NCBI GenBank assembly: GCA_944386445.1
Contig: CALXBD010000151.1
Span: forward strand, 43,600 to 107,599
Direction: 5' to 3'
Length of the DNA stretch: 64,000 nucleotides
Origin: an uncultured Clostridia bacterium
GTDB lineage: Bacteria > Bacillota > Clostridia > Oscillospirales > Ruminococcaceae
Every line of letters starts with the position of its first letter. Positions within the stretch are counted from its first letter, which is position 1. Below the pieces are notes generated by a model. That model was not told where the DNA came from. It made no database searches and worked only from the letters and a program-made list of their open reading frames with translations. Both the position numbers and the translations under genes were made by a program. Below are positions 53,501-61,012 of this stretch, in pieces.

Positions 53501-53580
53501 GGGGCGCCGCGATATTCCGAAGAGGGGTTCTCAAAAAGTGAAGGCTGCAATTCTTTTGTCCGGCTTTTGTCGTAAAGCAT
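50545..53580 (-). CDS. GH106-like glycoside hydrolase (alpha-L-rhamnosidase type)
   Basis: About 1011 residues from ATG behind AAGGAGAG. The N-terminal half resembles the GH106 family: PSSEYRGAPFWAWNCKLTRELLTEQIEVLKEMGFGGFHMHPRTGF, SYLYDEDRWPSGAAGGLVTKNPEYR and SIFTDEPQF, where the acidic residues could be catalytic. The C-terminal half contains beta-sandwich regions and a galactose-binding-like module. GH106 enzymes release alpha-L-rhamnose from plant polysaccharides or flavonoids. No signal peptide is present, so it should act on imported oligosaccharides or glycosides. It is monocistronic, with no transporter or regulator beside it. Specificity is inferred from family only. Confidence 0.8.
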   Translation of the reverse strand: MLYDKSRTKELQPSLFENPSSEYRGAPFWAWNCKLTRELLTEQIEVLKEMGFGGFHMHPRTGFATTYLSPEHMQLVRACVDKARQEQMYSYLYDEDRWPSGAAGGLVTKNPEYRQRYLNFTPEAHEMAEHEVLLGCYDIELDENGCLKKYKMISAEQAAAGVKWFASLKTMDESPWYNNETYVDTLNKKAIDQFIQVTYETYRESIGEEFGKTAPSIFTDEPQFSWKGTLSYPEEKQTIMLPWTDDLAETFQETYGENLLENLPQLFWELPDGKVSVIRYHYHDHVTERFTEAFADNCGNWCAEHHLMLTGHVLAEESLYSQTASVGEAMRAYRSFQLPGIDMLCNNYEYTTAKQAQSAAHQFGREGVMSELYGVTGWQFDFRGHKMQGDWQAALGVTLRVPHLSWVSMGGEAKRDYPASINYQSPWFREYSYIEDHFARVNTALTRGKPVVRVGVIHPIESYWLHWGPSQQTLAVRDELDTNFHNVAQWLLFGGIDFDYICESLLPEQCEEASVPLKVGEMEYDVVVVPGCETLRSTTVKRLKKFRKQGGRLIFLGKAPAYMDAVESEKPGELYEKSEQLPFSRAALLKALENVREVEFRENNGALNDDLIYQLRQDQNCRWLFIAHGKEPRFKDNDMPQEIQITLAGNWSVTRYDTLTGKTAPLAVTFRENKTVLKCVFHNHDSLLLQLTTPKSVFIGATECHHVSAPLTLPKVVPITLEEPNVLLLDQAEYALDDGEYAPAEEILRADNHLRKMLGYPSRQDAVAQPWTIPEEPFEHTAKLKMTFESLVETEPVQLALEDAERVKIVFNGEKIPSVLTGWYVDKSIKTVSIGKIRKGSNVLELEVPFGKRANLEWCYVLGDFGVRVRGREAVVTEPVRELGFGDITGQGLPFYGGNVHYKVPTGETSGQLEVHIPHYRGALVKVSSEGEQKKIVFAPYTAVISAPKDGILDITLFGNRANSFGALHRIDERNNWLGPDSWRTTGDQWSDSYRLFTTGILSSPIIRKMD

Positions 53581-53656
53581 ATCATCTCTCCTTTTACGCA
53601 AGGTTCCGTTCTCCTAGGGGCGCACATTTATGTTAAAACCTGCGTCCTTCAGCTAT

Positions 53657-53685
53657 ATTATATTGTGAAAAATGCTCTGCGTCAA
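53657..53685 (-). promoter_or_regulatory. Sigma-A promoter of the GH106-like gene
   Basis: Minus-strand TTGACG (53685-53680), 17-nt spacer, perfect TATAAT (53662-53657), about 75 bases before the start codon. Confidence 0.8.
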
Positions 53686-53793
53686 GAAGATTTTTAAAAA
53701 TTCATTTGTCTTTCAAATTTTGGTGTCATTTTCAAGATTTTTCCGGAATATTAGGCAAATACGGTCGTTTTTTTTTGCAAAGCAAGACAACAA

Positions 53794-53820
53794 AGCCCTC
53801 CGGAAATTTTCCGGAGGGCT
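53794..53820 (-). terminator. Terminator after the acyl-CoA synthetase gene
   Basis: Near-perfect palindrome: AGCCCTCCGGAAA (53794-53806) pairs with TTTCCGGAGGGCT (53808-53820); the minus strand continues TTTGTTGTCTT. Confidence 0.75.
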
Positions 53821-53830
53821 CATGAACGGT

Positions 53831-55504
53831 TTATTGCTGATTCTTAGCTTTTTCCCGATCTCGCTGAGCGATCTCGACCCGGCGGATCTTACCGCTGATC
53901 GTTTTAGGAAGAGAATCCACAAATTCCACCACACGGGGATACTTGTAAGGTGCGGTTGTCTTTTTCACGAAATTCTGGATTTCTTTTTTCAGTTCTTCCG
54001 AAGGCATATACTTACTGGTCAGAACAATGGTTGCCTTAACCACCTGTCCGCGGATGGGATCTGGAGTGCCAGTTACAGCACATTCCAAAACAGCCGGATG
54101 CTCCATCAGAACGCTTTCTACCTCAAACGGCCCGATCCGGTAGCCACTGGACTTGATGATATCGTCGGTACGGCCCACATACCAGAAATAGCCGTCCTCA
54201 TCCCGATAAGCGGTATCTCCGGTATGATAATAACCGCCTCTCCAGGCATTGGCAGTGTTTTCCTCATCCCGATAATAGCAGAGGAACATACCAGGATGAT
54301 GGTCTTCCCGACGGCTGCGAACAATGATTTCACCCACCTCGCCATCGCCGACGGTATTTCCGTCCTCATCCACGAGATCCACATCATACAGCGGCGAAGG
54401 ACGGCCCATAGAACCGGGCTTTACCTGACTTCCATGGAGATTGGCGATTGTCAAAGTAGTCTCTGTTTGACCGAAGCCCTCCATCAGAGAAAGGCCTGTG
54501 ATATCTTTGAATTTTTTGAATACTTCTTCGTTCAAAGCTTCTCCGGCAATTGTTACATAATGGAGAGAAGAAAGATCATAATTGGAGATACCCTCTTTGA
54601 TGAAGAAACGGAAGATAGTAGGCGGTGCGCAGAAGGTTGTAATCCGATATTTCTCGATCATATGAAGAACGTCGGTAGGAACGAATTTATCGAAGTCATA
54701 AACAAAGACGCAGGTACCAGCCAGCCACTGTCCGTAAAGTTTTCCCCAAACAGCCTTACCCCAGCCGGTTTCCGCCAATGTCAGGTGGATTCCATCCGGT
54801 TCCACATTATGCCAGTGAACCGCAGTGATGATATGTGCCAACGGATACTGATAGCCGTGCAGCACCATCTTGGGCTGTCCGGTTGTACCTGAGGTAAAGT
54901 ACATCAGCATTCCATCAGTGTTCAATACCGGAACACGTTCCATTGTAGCGGGCTGTTTTTCGATCTCTTCATCGAAATTGATATATCCATCAAAATGACC
55001 CATAGCAGAGAATTTGATCAGATTAACACCCAAAGCCTTCTCAGCTTCGTCGATGTAAGCGTGGACATTGCACTGACAGGTGCAAACGATTGCCTTAATG
55101 GAAGCAGATTTGATACGATAGATAAGGTCCTTTGTCGTCAGCAGATTGGTAGCCGGAACAGTAATGGCGCCCAGCTTATGCAGTCCCAAAATGGAGAACC
55201 AAAATTGATAATTCCGTTTCAGAATCAACAGTACAGTATCGCCCTTTTTAATTCCCTGGGAAGCGAAAAGATTTGCAGCCTTGGTGGAGTAATCGCTGAT
55301 ATCCTTGAAAGTAAAGACTTTCTCCTCGCCATGTTCGTTTGTCCAGATCATCGCACGGCGATTTGGCTCCATTTCTGCAATTTTATCTACAACATCATAA
55401 GCAAAGTTGAAGTCCGGTGAAGCAGTAACCCGAAAATGGTTCAGGATCCCGTTTTCATCGAATCCTTCTTCACAAAACTGTTTATAAAAATCCTTGATCT
55501 CCAT
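53831..55504 (-). CDS. AMP-forming acyl-CoA synthetase (medium-chain type)
   Basis: A 557-residue ANL-family enzyme. The P-loop YFTSGTTGQPKM (about 205-216), the acyl-pocket motif EGFGQTETT, the ribose-binding Asp in YHTGDTAYRDEDGYFWYVGRTDDIIKSSGYRIGP and the C-terminal lysine of LPKTISGKIRR are all present. The length and sequence suit the MACS branch, which activates short- to medium-chain carboxylic acids with CoA. It overlaps ruvX by 1 base, so it lies at the end of the pyrKD-ruvX operon, though no metabolic link is evident. Substrate unknown. Confidence 0.88.
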   Translation of the reverse strand: MEIKDFYKQFCEEGFDENGILNHFRVTASPDFNFAYDVVDKIAEMEPNRRAMIWTNEHGEEKVFTFKDISDYSTKAANLFASQGIKKGDTVLLILKRNYQFWFSILGLHKLGAITVPATNLLTTKDLIYRIKSASIKAIVCTCQCNVHAYIDEAEKALGVNLIKFSAMGHFDGYINFDEEIEKQPATMERVPVLNTDGMLMYFTSGTTGQPKMVLHGYQYPLAHIITAVHWHNVEPDGIHLTLAETGWGKAVWGKLYGQWLAGTCVFVYDFDKFVPTDVLHMIEKYRITTFCAPPTIFRFFIKEGISNYDLSSLHYVTIAGEALNEEVFKKFKDITGLSLMEGFGQTETTLTIANLHGSQVKPGSMGRPSPLYDVDLVDEDGNTVGDGEVGEIIVRSRREDHHPGMFLCYYRDEENTANAWRGGYYHTGDTAYRDEDGYFWYVGRTDDIIKSSGYRIGPFEVESVLMEHPAVLECAVTGTPDPIRGQVVKATIVLTSKYMPSEELKKEIQNFVKKTTAPYKYPRVVEFVDSLPKTISGKIRRVEIAQRDREKAKNQQ

Positions 55505-55944
55505 TAGGAATTCTCTCCTTTTTCTTCTTTCTGATTTCTGCGATAAGCCAGATAACTTTCTAAAATAATGGTAGCAGCGACCTCATCAATTACTTGTTTC
55601 CGCTTTTTTCCGCGAGTATTAGTATCATTCAAGTAATTGTGCGCCTGAACGGTTGTAGCGCGTTCGTCCCATAATTCCACCGGAATAGGAACTAACTCTT
55701 GAAGCCGGCGAGCAAATTCCGCACACTTTTCCGCACGTTCTCCGGCAGTTCCATTCATATTTCTTGGATATCCCACCACGATCATCTGAACGGCATATTC
55801 CTGAGCGGCATAAACCACTTTTTGAATTGTACGGTCGAAATTTCTTTCTTCAATCACGCCGAGCGGGGATGCCAGAAACTCCGTACGGTCGCAAGCTGCC
55901 AAACCTGTACGTGCATCTCCGAAGTCTACTGCCATAATTTTCAT
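55504..55944 (-). CDS. ruvX: Putative pre-16S rRNA nuclease / Holliday junction resolvase YqgF
   Basis: About 146 residues from the ATG opening MKIMAVDFGDARTGLAACD; an ATG 11 codons earlier abuts the pyrD stop and is possible. RNase H-like fold: catalytic Asp in VDFGDARTG, Glu/Asp in VGYPRNMNGT and LWDERATTVQAHNYLN, and the C-terminal KKRKQVIDEVAATIILESYL. YqgF trims the 5' end of 16S rRNA and is essential in many bacteria. Confidence 0.92.
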   Translation of the reverse strand: MKIMAVDFGDARTGLAACDRTEFLASPLGVIEERNFDRTIQKVVYAAQEYAVQMIVVGYPRNMNGTAGERAEKCAEFARRLQELVPIPVELWDERATTVQAHNYLNDTNTRGKKRKQVIDEVAATIILESYLAYRRNQKEEKGENS

Positions 55945-55977
55945 AATATTCTCATAAATCCTTTCGGAATCATTCAT

Positions 55978-56889
55978 TTACCAAGGCTGCACTGTGCCCA
56001 CAATATCTTTGACAGAAGCAATTCCTTTGCAATCCAGCCAACTGCTAATTCCATCAATAATTTTTACAGGCGCATACGGATCTGTAAAAATTGCGGCTCC
56101 AACCTGTACAGCGGAAGCACCAGCCATCATCATTTCAATGGCGTCCTCAGCCGAAGAAATTCCGCCCATACCCACGACTGGGATCTGAACCGCGTTAGCC
56201 ACTTGCCAAACCATCCTGACAGCAATAGGAAATACTGCGGGACCGGACATTCCGCCTACATTATTCTTTAAAACCGGGCGGCGACTGTTAATGTCAATCC
56301 GCATTCCCAACAGTGTGTTAATCAGCGAAACCGCATCTGCGCCCTCAGATTCCACCGCTTTTGCGATTGCGGTGATATCCGTCACATTAGGACTCAACTT
56401 GACCATCAAAGGCTTTGTTGTTGCTTTTCTCACAGCAGCGGTGATACCTGCAGCAGATTCGCAGCTGGTTCCAAAGGCTGCTCCCCCCTGCTTCACATTG
56501 GGGCAAGAGATATTCAATTCGATCATATCCACTGCGCTGCCTTCGATTTTTTTCACCATGGTAACGCAGTCTTCCACTGTACTTCCTGCCACATTTGCAA
56601 TGATTCTGGTTTCCTTCCCTGCCAAATACGGCAGTTCTTTTTCCAGAAAATAATCGATACCGGGGTTTTGCAATCCCACAGAATTCAGCATTCCCATTGG
56701 CGTTTCCGCAATTCTGGGTGGTGGATTTCCGTCTTTTTGATTCAGAGTCATCCCTTTTACAGAAATTCCGCCGAGCTTGGACAGAGGATACAGTTTCTCA
56801 TATTCATGTCCGAATCCGAAGGCGCCGGACGCAGGAATAACCGGATTTTTAAAGGAGACACCGGCAATTTCTACCCGCAAATCAGCCAT
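55978..56889 (-). CDS. pyrD: Dihydroorotate dehydrogenase B, catalytic subunit
   Basis: A 303-residue FMN enzyme: GISVKGMTLNQKDGNPPPRIAETPMGMLNSVGLQNPG, IELNISCPNVKQGGAAFGT with the catalytic Cys, LMVKLSPNVTDI, and VVGMGGISSAEDAIEMMMAGASAVQVGAAIFTDP for phosphate binding. A Cys base (class 1B) agrees with the adjacent pyrK. It oxidises dihydroorotate in pyrimidine synthesis. Its ATG overlaps the pyrK stop. Confidence 0.96.
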   Translation of the reverse strand: MADLRVEIAGVSFKNPVIPASGAFGFGHEYEKLYPLSKLGGISVKGMTLNQKDGNPPPRIAETPMGMLNSVGLQNPGIDYFLEKELPYLAGKETRIIANVAGSTVEDCVTMVKKIEGSAVDMIELNISCPNVKQGGAAFGTSCESAAGITAAVRKATTKPLMVKLSPNVTDITAIAKAVESEGADAVSLINTLLGMRIDINSRRPVLKNNVGGMSGPAVFPIAVRMVWQVANAVQIPVVGMGGISSAEDAIEMMMAGASAVQVGAAIFTDPYAPVKIIDGISSWLDCKGIASVKDIVGTVQPW

Positions 56890-57659
56890 TAAAACACGAC
56901 CTCCTCACTGTAGAACACCGGTCCGTCCTTGCATACATGAAGGTATTGCTCCTTACCTTCCCTGCGAATTTGAACCGCACAGCCTAAGCATGCGCCTACG
57001 CCGCAGGCCATACGTTCCTCCAGCGAAACCTGGCAGGGAATCGAATGTGCCGCTGCGATTTCAGCGACTTTTTTCAACATAACCAAAGGGCCGCAGGCAC
57101 AGATACAGTCGGGGCACTCCGACAACAGGAGCTGTTCCAACGCATTGGTGACAAAACCCTTCTGCCCCAAAGTACCGTCATCCGTACAAAGGATCGTCTT
57201 GGCGCCAGCTTTTTCAAAATCTTTCTCGAGAATCGCGGCCTGTGCGCTGCGGAAGCCGAGGATCGCCGTAGCGTTTGCACCGAAGTGTTCTGCTACCGGC
57301 AACAAAGGCGGGACACCGATACCGCCGCCTACAACGACGCATCTGCGTTCCCTTTCAGGAAGTATATAACCATTTCCAAGGGGCCCCAGGATATCGATCA
57401 TGTCTCCTGCCTTCAAGTCGGCCAAAATTTGTGTACCCTCGCCGCGAATCTCGTAAATAATTCGTATTGTTCCCTTTATGGCATCAAACCCGGCAATCGA
57501 AATCGGTCGCCGCAGAATGTGCCCAGGAACCCGGATATGCACAAACTGTCCGGGTTTTGTATTCGCTGCAATTTCGGGGCACAAAATGGTTAAATCAAAA
57601 ATATTCTTAGCCAGATTCGCCTTGGAAATCACAGGAAACTGTCCCTGCTGATAAGACAT
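56889..57659 (-). CDS. pyrK: Dihydroorotate dehydrogenase B, electron-transfer subunit
   Basis: About 256 residues from ATG behind AAGGAGG. A ferredoxin-reductase fold binds FAD (HILRRPISIAGFD) and NAD (RCVVVGGGIGVPPLLPVAEH), and the C-terminal [2Fe-2S] site is seen in ERMACGVGACLGCAVQIRR with a distal Cys in YLHVCKDGPVF. It passes electrons from PyrD to NAD+. First gene of the operon, with a sigma-A-like promoter 55 bases upstream. Confidence 0.95.
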   Translation of the reverse strand: MSYQQGQFPVISKANLAKNIFDLTILCPEIAANTKPGQFVHIRVPGHILRRPISIAGFDAIKGTIRIIYEIRGEGTQILADLKAGDMIDILGPLGNGYILPERERRCVVVGGGIGVPPLLPVAEHFGANATAILGFRSAQAAILEKDFEKAGAKTILCTDDGTLGQKGFVTNALEQLLLSECPDCICACGPLVMLKKVAEIAAAHSIPCQVSLEERMACGVGACLGCAVQIRREGKEQYLHVCKDGPVFYSEEVVF

Positions 57660-57713
57660 CCCAGATCCTCCTTCTAACATTGCATCAATAGATGATTGAT
57701 ACTTTTAAACTAT

Positions 57714-57742
57714 ATTTTACCATACCGCTTATAGAAAAGCAA
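57714..57742 (-). promoter_or_regulatory. Promoter of the pyrK operon
   Basis: Minus-strand TTGCTT (57742-57737), 17-nt spacer, TAAAAT (57719-57714). The leader contains ATCAAT / ATTGAT (57684-57700), a short inverted repeat. No PyrR attenuator is evident. Confidence 0.5.
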
Positions 57743-57800
57743 CGTAAATTTTTCAACGAATTCCGTCTTATTGAGAGATGTTTTTAGTAAATTTATACAG

Positions 57801-57838
57801 CAAAAGCAAAAAAGAGCTGCATTTTCAGCAGCTCTTTT
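57801..57838 (-). terminator. Terminator after lysC
   Basis: Perfect 11-bp stem AAAAGAGCTGC (57810-57820) with GCAGCTCTTTT (57828-57838), followed on the minus strand by T-rich sequence. Confidence 0.88.
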
Positions 57839-57854
57839 AAAATAAATCCGCATA

Positions 57855-59060
57855 TTATTTAATAAATGCTTCGGAAACCGCATTCATTGCTTTAATACCA
57901 AGTTCTTTCTGAATCAAGACCGAAATTTTGATTTCAGAAGTCGAAATCATTTGGATATTAATGTCGGCTTCATACAGTGCTTCAAACATTTTAGCTGCTA
58001 CACCAGGATTTGACTGCATTCCTGCACCTACGATTGACACTTTTGTGACATCCTCATCTACTTCAATCCGATGCGCTCCTAAGTTCTCCATCAAATCATT
58101 CAGAGCTTCTACGGCCGCATCACGGCTGTCGGTGGGCACCGTAAAGCTGATATCTTTGGTTCCATCGCGGCCGACCGACTGTAAAATGATATCCACATTA
58201 ATCTTTTTAGATGCCAACACGGAGAAAATCCGAAAAGCAATTCCGGGTTTATCAGGCAACCCCACTACGGAGATTCGAACCACATCATCGTCCTTGGCCA
58301 CACCTTTAATCAGCATTTTTTCCATTTTTGTCACCTCTTTGACTTTTGTTCCGGGAACATCCTGCAGACTGGAAAGAACCTCCAGATTGACGTTATATTT
58401 TTTTGCCATTTCCACTGAACGATTATGAAGGACCTGCGCTCCACAGGACGCCAATTCAAGCATCTCATCAAAAGATATTTCATCCAGTTTTTTGGCGGAC
58501 TTTACAATACGAGGATCCGCGGTATAAACACCATCCACATCGGTATAAATCTGGCACAGATCCGCTTTAAGCTCCGCCGCAAGCGCCACCGCACTGGTAT
58601 CAGAACCGCCGCGTCCCAACGTCGTAATGTCATCATACCGATTCATTCCCTGGAAGCCTGCGACCACCACGATTTTCCGCTGATCCAGTTCTTTTTCCAG
58701 ACGTTCTGTATCGACTTTTTTGATTCGTGCCTTGGAATGATTGGAATCCGTCAGAAAACCGGCCTGCCGGCCAGTCAGTGAGATGACCGGATATCCCAAC
58801 TTAGAAATTGCCATGGCCAATAAGGCGATGGAAATCTGTTCTCCTGTCGAAAGCAGCATATCCATCTCACGTTTGCTGGGATTCAGGTCAATTTCGTGAG
58901 CTTTGGCGATAAGGTCATCCGTAGTATCCCCTTGCGCGGAAACCACGACCACCACATTATACCCTTTCTTGTAAGTATCCGTCACGATTCGAGCGACATT
59001 AAAAATCCGTTCTGTATTTGCAACAGATGTGCCGCCGAATTTCTGCACAACAAGTTTCAT
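57855..59060 (-). CDS. lysC: Aspartate kinase
   Basis: A 401-residue monofunctional aspartokinase: kinase motif VVQKFGGTSVANTERI, TTLGRGGSDTSAVALAAELKADLCQIYTDVDGVYTADPRIV, and two C-terminal ACT domains (about 265-335 and 340-401) that bind lysine and/or threonine for feedback control. It phosphorylates aspartate for lysine, methionine and threonine. Last gene of pheB-hom-lysC. Confidence 0.96.
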   Translation of the reverse strand: MKLVVQKFGGTSVANTERIFNVARIVTDTYKKGYNVVVVVSAQGDTTDDLIAKAHEIDLNPSKREMDMLLSTGEQISIALLAMAISKLGYPVISLTGRQAGFLTDSNHSKARIKKVDTERLEKELDQRKIVVVAGFQGMNRYDDITTLGRGGSDTSAVALAAELKADLCQIYTDVDGVYTADPRIVKSAKKLDEISFDEMLELASCGAQVLHNRSVEMAKKYNVNLEVLSSLQDVPGTKVKEVTKMEKMLIKGVAKDDDVVRISVVGLPDKPGIAFRIFSVLASKKINVDIILQSVGRDGTKDISFTVPTDSRDAAVEALNDLMENLGAHRIEVDEDVTKVSIVGAGMQSNPGVAAKMFEALYEADINIQMISTSEIKISVLIQKELGIKAMNAVSEAFIK

Positions 59061-59093
59061 AAAAGCCTCCGTTTCTGATCCTATTGCCAGATA

Positions 59094-60338
59094 TCAATAA
59101 TCGAGAACCCTGATCTTTCCAAGGATACTGTCGTTATTGTCTAAAACTTCTTTTAATACTTTTTCCAACTGATAATCATCCATAGCAGGTGTTACCACTG
59201 CCAGTTCCTCCTGGGGCTGCTGACGCCGGGATAGAAACACAGAATCCAGCATAGCAGCATGGATTTTTTTCTCAAGCTGTTCCGGGTTGTCAGACCGGAT
59301 GCGCAGGTAAAACGGGTAAGCGATTGTTCTGTAATCTGCCACCTGATTTTCAGTACTGTCCTCCCAATTAAGCGACTTACTAGTCGTATTGGCCTTAGCA
59401 GCATCGATCATATCTGCCACAACCGCACTCGCTGTTGGAAATTTTCCGGCGCCTCTGCCGTAAAAGACTACATCTCCGGTTGCATCCCCGCGAATCAAAA
59501 TTCCGTTAAATACGTCATCAATATTGGCGAGTTGGCTATGTTTCCCTATAAAAGCCGGAAATACCGTCACCGTCAATTTACCTTCATCCAGGCGCTTGGC
59601 ACGGCCTATCAATTTGATGACACCGCCCCAATCCTCGGCATATGCCACATCTTCCAAAGTTAGATTTGTAATTCCCTCTGTATAAACATTATTTGGATAG
59701 ACATGTTTTCCGTAAGCTAGGGAAGCAAGAATACAAATTTTCCGGCACGTATCCTGACCTTCCACATCAGCTGCAGGATTCCGTTCTGCATATCCCAGTT
59801 GCTGAGCCAGTTCCAAGGCCTCATCGAAGTCCATTTGCTCCTGTATCATTTTGGTAAGGATAAAGTTTGTCGTTCCGTTCAGGATTCCCGCCACTTCACT
59901 AATCTGGTTTGCAGCCAGGCACTGATGCATTGGCCGGATAATTGGAATTCCGCCTCCCACGCTGGCTTCAAAGAAAAAGTTCACATTATGTTCCCGGGCA
60001 ATCCTCAGCAACTCTGCCCCTTTGGCAGCCACCAATTCTTTATTAGACGTGACCACGCTTTTTCCTTTTTCCAGCAGGGATTTGACATATTCAAAAGCCG
60101 GAGAAAGTCCCCCCATTACTTCGGCCACAACGGAAACTTCCTCATCATTCAGGATCTGATTAAAATCTTTGGTAAACTTATCACTGTATGGAAGGTCCGG
60201 AAAATCCCGGATATCCAAAATATATTTCACTTCCATTGGCTGTCCAGCCTTAGCTTCTATACTATTCCGATTCTTTTCAAACAGTTCCACCACGCCGGAA
60301 CCCACGACACCATGTCCCAGCACTGCCACTTTTGCCAT
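59094..60338 (-). CDS. hom: Homoserine dehydrogenase
   Basis: A 414-residue enzyme: NAD(P) site VLGHGVVGSGVVELF, VVTSNKELVAAKG with the catalytic Lys, FFEASVGGGIPIIRPMHQCL, GILNGTTNFILTKM and GYAERNPAADVEGQDTCRKICILASLAYG, then a C-terminal ACT domain (about 335-414). It reduces aspartate semialdehyde to homoserine. It lies 25 bases after pheB. Confidence 0.96.
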   Translation of the reverse strand: MAKVAVLGHGVVGSGVVELFEKNRNSIEAKAGQPMEVKYILDIRDFPDLPYSDKFTKDFNQILNDEEVSVVAEVMGGLSPAFEYVKSLLEKGKSVVTSNKELVAAKGAELLRIAREHNVNFFFEASVGGGIPIIRPMHQCLAANQISEVAGILNGTTNFILTKMIQEQMDFDEALELAQQLGYAERNPAADVEGQDTCRKICILASLAYGKHVYPNNVYTEGITNLTLEDVAYAEDWGGVIKLIGRAKRLDEGKLTVTVFPAFIGKHSQLANIDDVFNGILIRGDATGDVVFYGRGAGKFPTASAVVADMIDAAKANTTSKSLNWEDSTENQVADYRTIAYPFYLRIRSDNPEQLEKKIHAAMLDSVFLSRRQQPQEELAVVTPAMDDYQLEKVLKEVLDNNDSILGKIRVLDY

Positions 60339-60362
60339 TCCCGTTTCACCATCGCTTTCTTA

Positions 60363-60797
60363 TTATATTCTTTTCACAGAGACAACGCCATTGATCGCCA
60401 GCAAATTTTTAATAATCTCGTCCGGATCCACCTTATCGCGATTGATCCGAACGCTAATTGTCACGACTGCTACGCTGTCTACGGGAATGTTCTGATTGAC
60501 CGTTAAAATATTCGCGCCCAATTCATAAAGTTTCTGCAGCACACGTGACAACACGCCCGGCTCGTCCGACAGTTTAAAATAAAGGGTGCCCAGTTGGCCA
60601 TCCCCTTTTTCCTCATAAACCTGAACATTATCTTTATATTTGTAATAGGCGCTGCGGGAAATCCCTACGATCCGGCAGGCATCTGATGAATTCTTTGCCT
60701 GTGCTTTGGAGAGAAGCTGTTTTGCCTCGATCACCTTTGTAAAAACATCCGGCAAAACATCCGCATTGACAATCAGGTATTGTGGCTTTTCGCTCAT
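60363..60797 (-). CDS. pheB: ACT-domain regulator PheB
   Basis: A 144-residue UPF0735/PheB protein: an N-terminal helical segment with a helix-turn-helix look (AKQLLSKAQAKNSSDACRIVGISRSAYYKYKD, about 22-55) and a C-terminal ACT domain (about 68-144, LYFKLSDEPGVLSRVLQKLYELGANILTVNQN). It probably senses an amino acid and regulates hom/lysC or aromatic synthesis; in Bacillus pheB accompanies pheA. Here it leads the aspartate-family operon. Confidence 0.88.
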   Translation of the reverse strand: MSEKPQYLIVNADVLPDVFTKVIEAKQLLSKAQAKNSSDACRIVGISRSAYYKYKDNVQVYEEKGDGQLGTLYFKLSDEPGVLSRVLQKLYELGANILTVNQNIPVDSVAVVTISVRINRDKVDPDEIIKNLLAINGVVSVKRI

Positions 60798-60844
60798 GGA
60801 AACTCCTCCCTAGCAGACAGATCAAGTATCCGCTGCAAAAATAC

Positions 60845-60869
60845 AGTTGTAAACTAACCGTGTACAACT
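60845..60869. promoter_or_regulatory. Inverted repeat overlapping the pheB promoter (putative operator)
   Basis: AGTTGTA (60845-60851) and TACAACT (60863-60869) form a 7-bp dyad that covers the -10 and the start of transcription; PheB itself is a plausible ligand-dependent repressor. Confidence 0.45.
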
Positions 60870-60895
60870 ATATCACGTTCTAAGAGATTCCACAA
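60867..60895 (-). promoter_or_regulatory. Promoter of pheB-hom-lysC
   Basis: Minus-strand TTGTGG (60895-60890), 17-nt spacer, TATAGT (60872-60867). The -35 is the same as that of the SPFH operon. Confidence 0.6.
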
Positions 60896-61012
60896 TTTTC
60901 AAAATTTGTGGTTTTTATGCTATATTTCAAAACATTCACATTTTTCTTTGATTTTCTCATGATTTCTTTGATTTTCTGCAAATATCAAAAATATATGTGC
61001 AAATTGCCTATT

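Noticed and set aside
53672-54892. 406-codon plus-strand ORF
   Set aside because: It lies antisense to the acyl-CoA synthetase gene, whose motifs are complete; the antisense protein is a Phe/His/Ile-rich shadow.
57684-57700. ATCAAT/ATTGAT repeat as a pyrimidine-responsive attenuator
   Set aside because: The repeat is only 6 bp, has no T-tract and no PyrR-binding motif; too weak to name.
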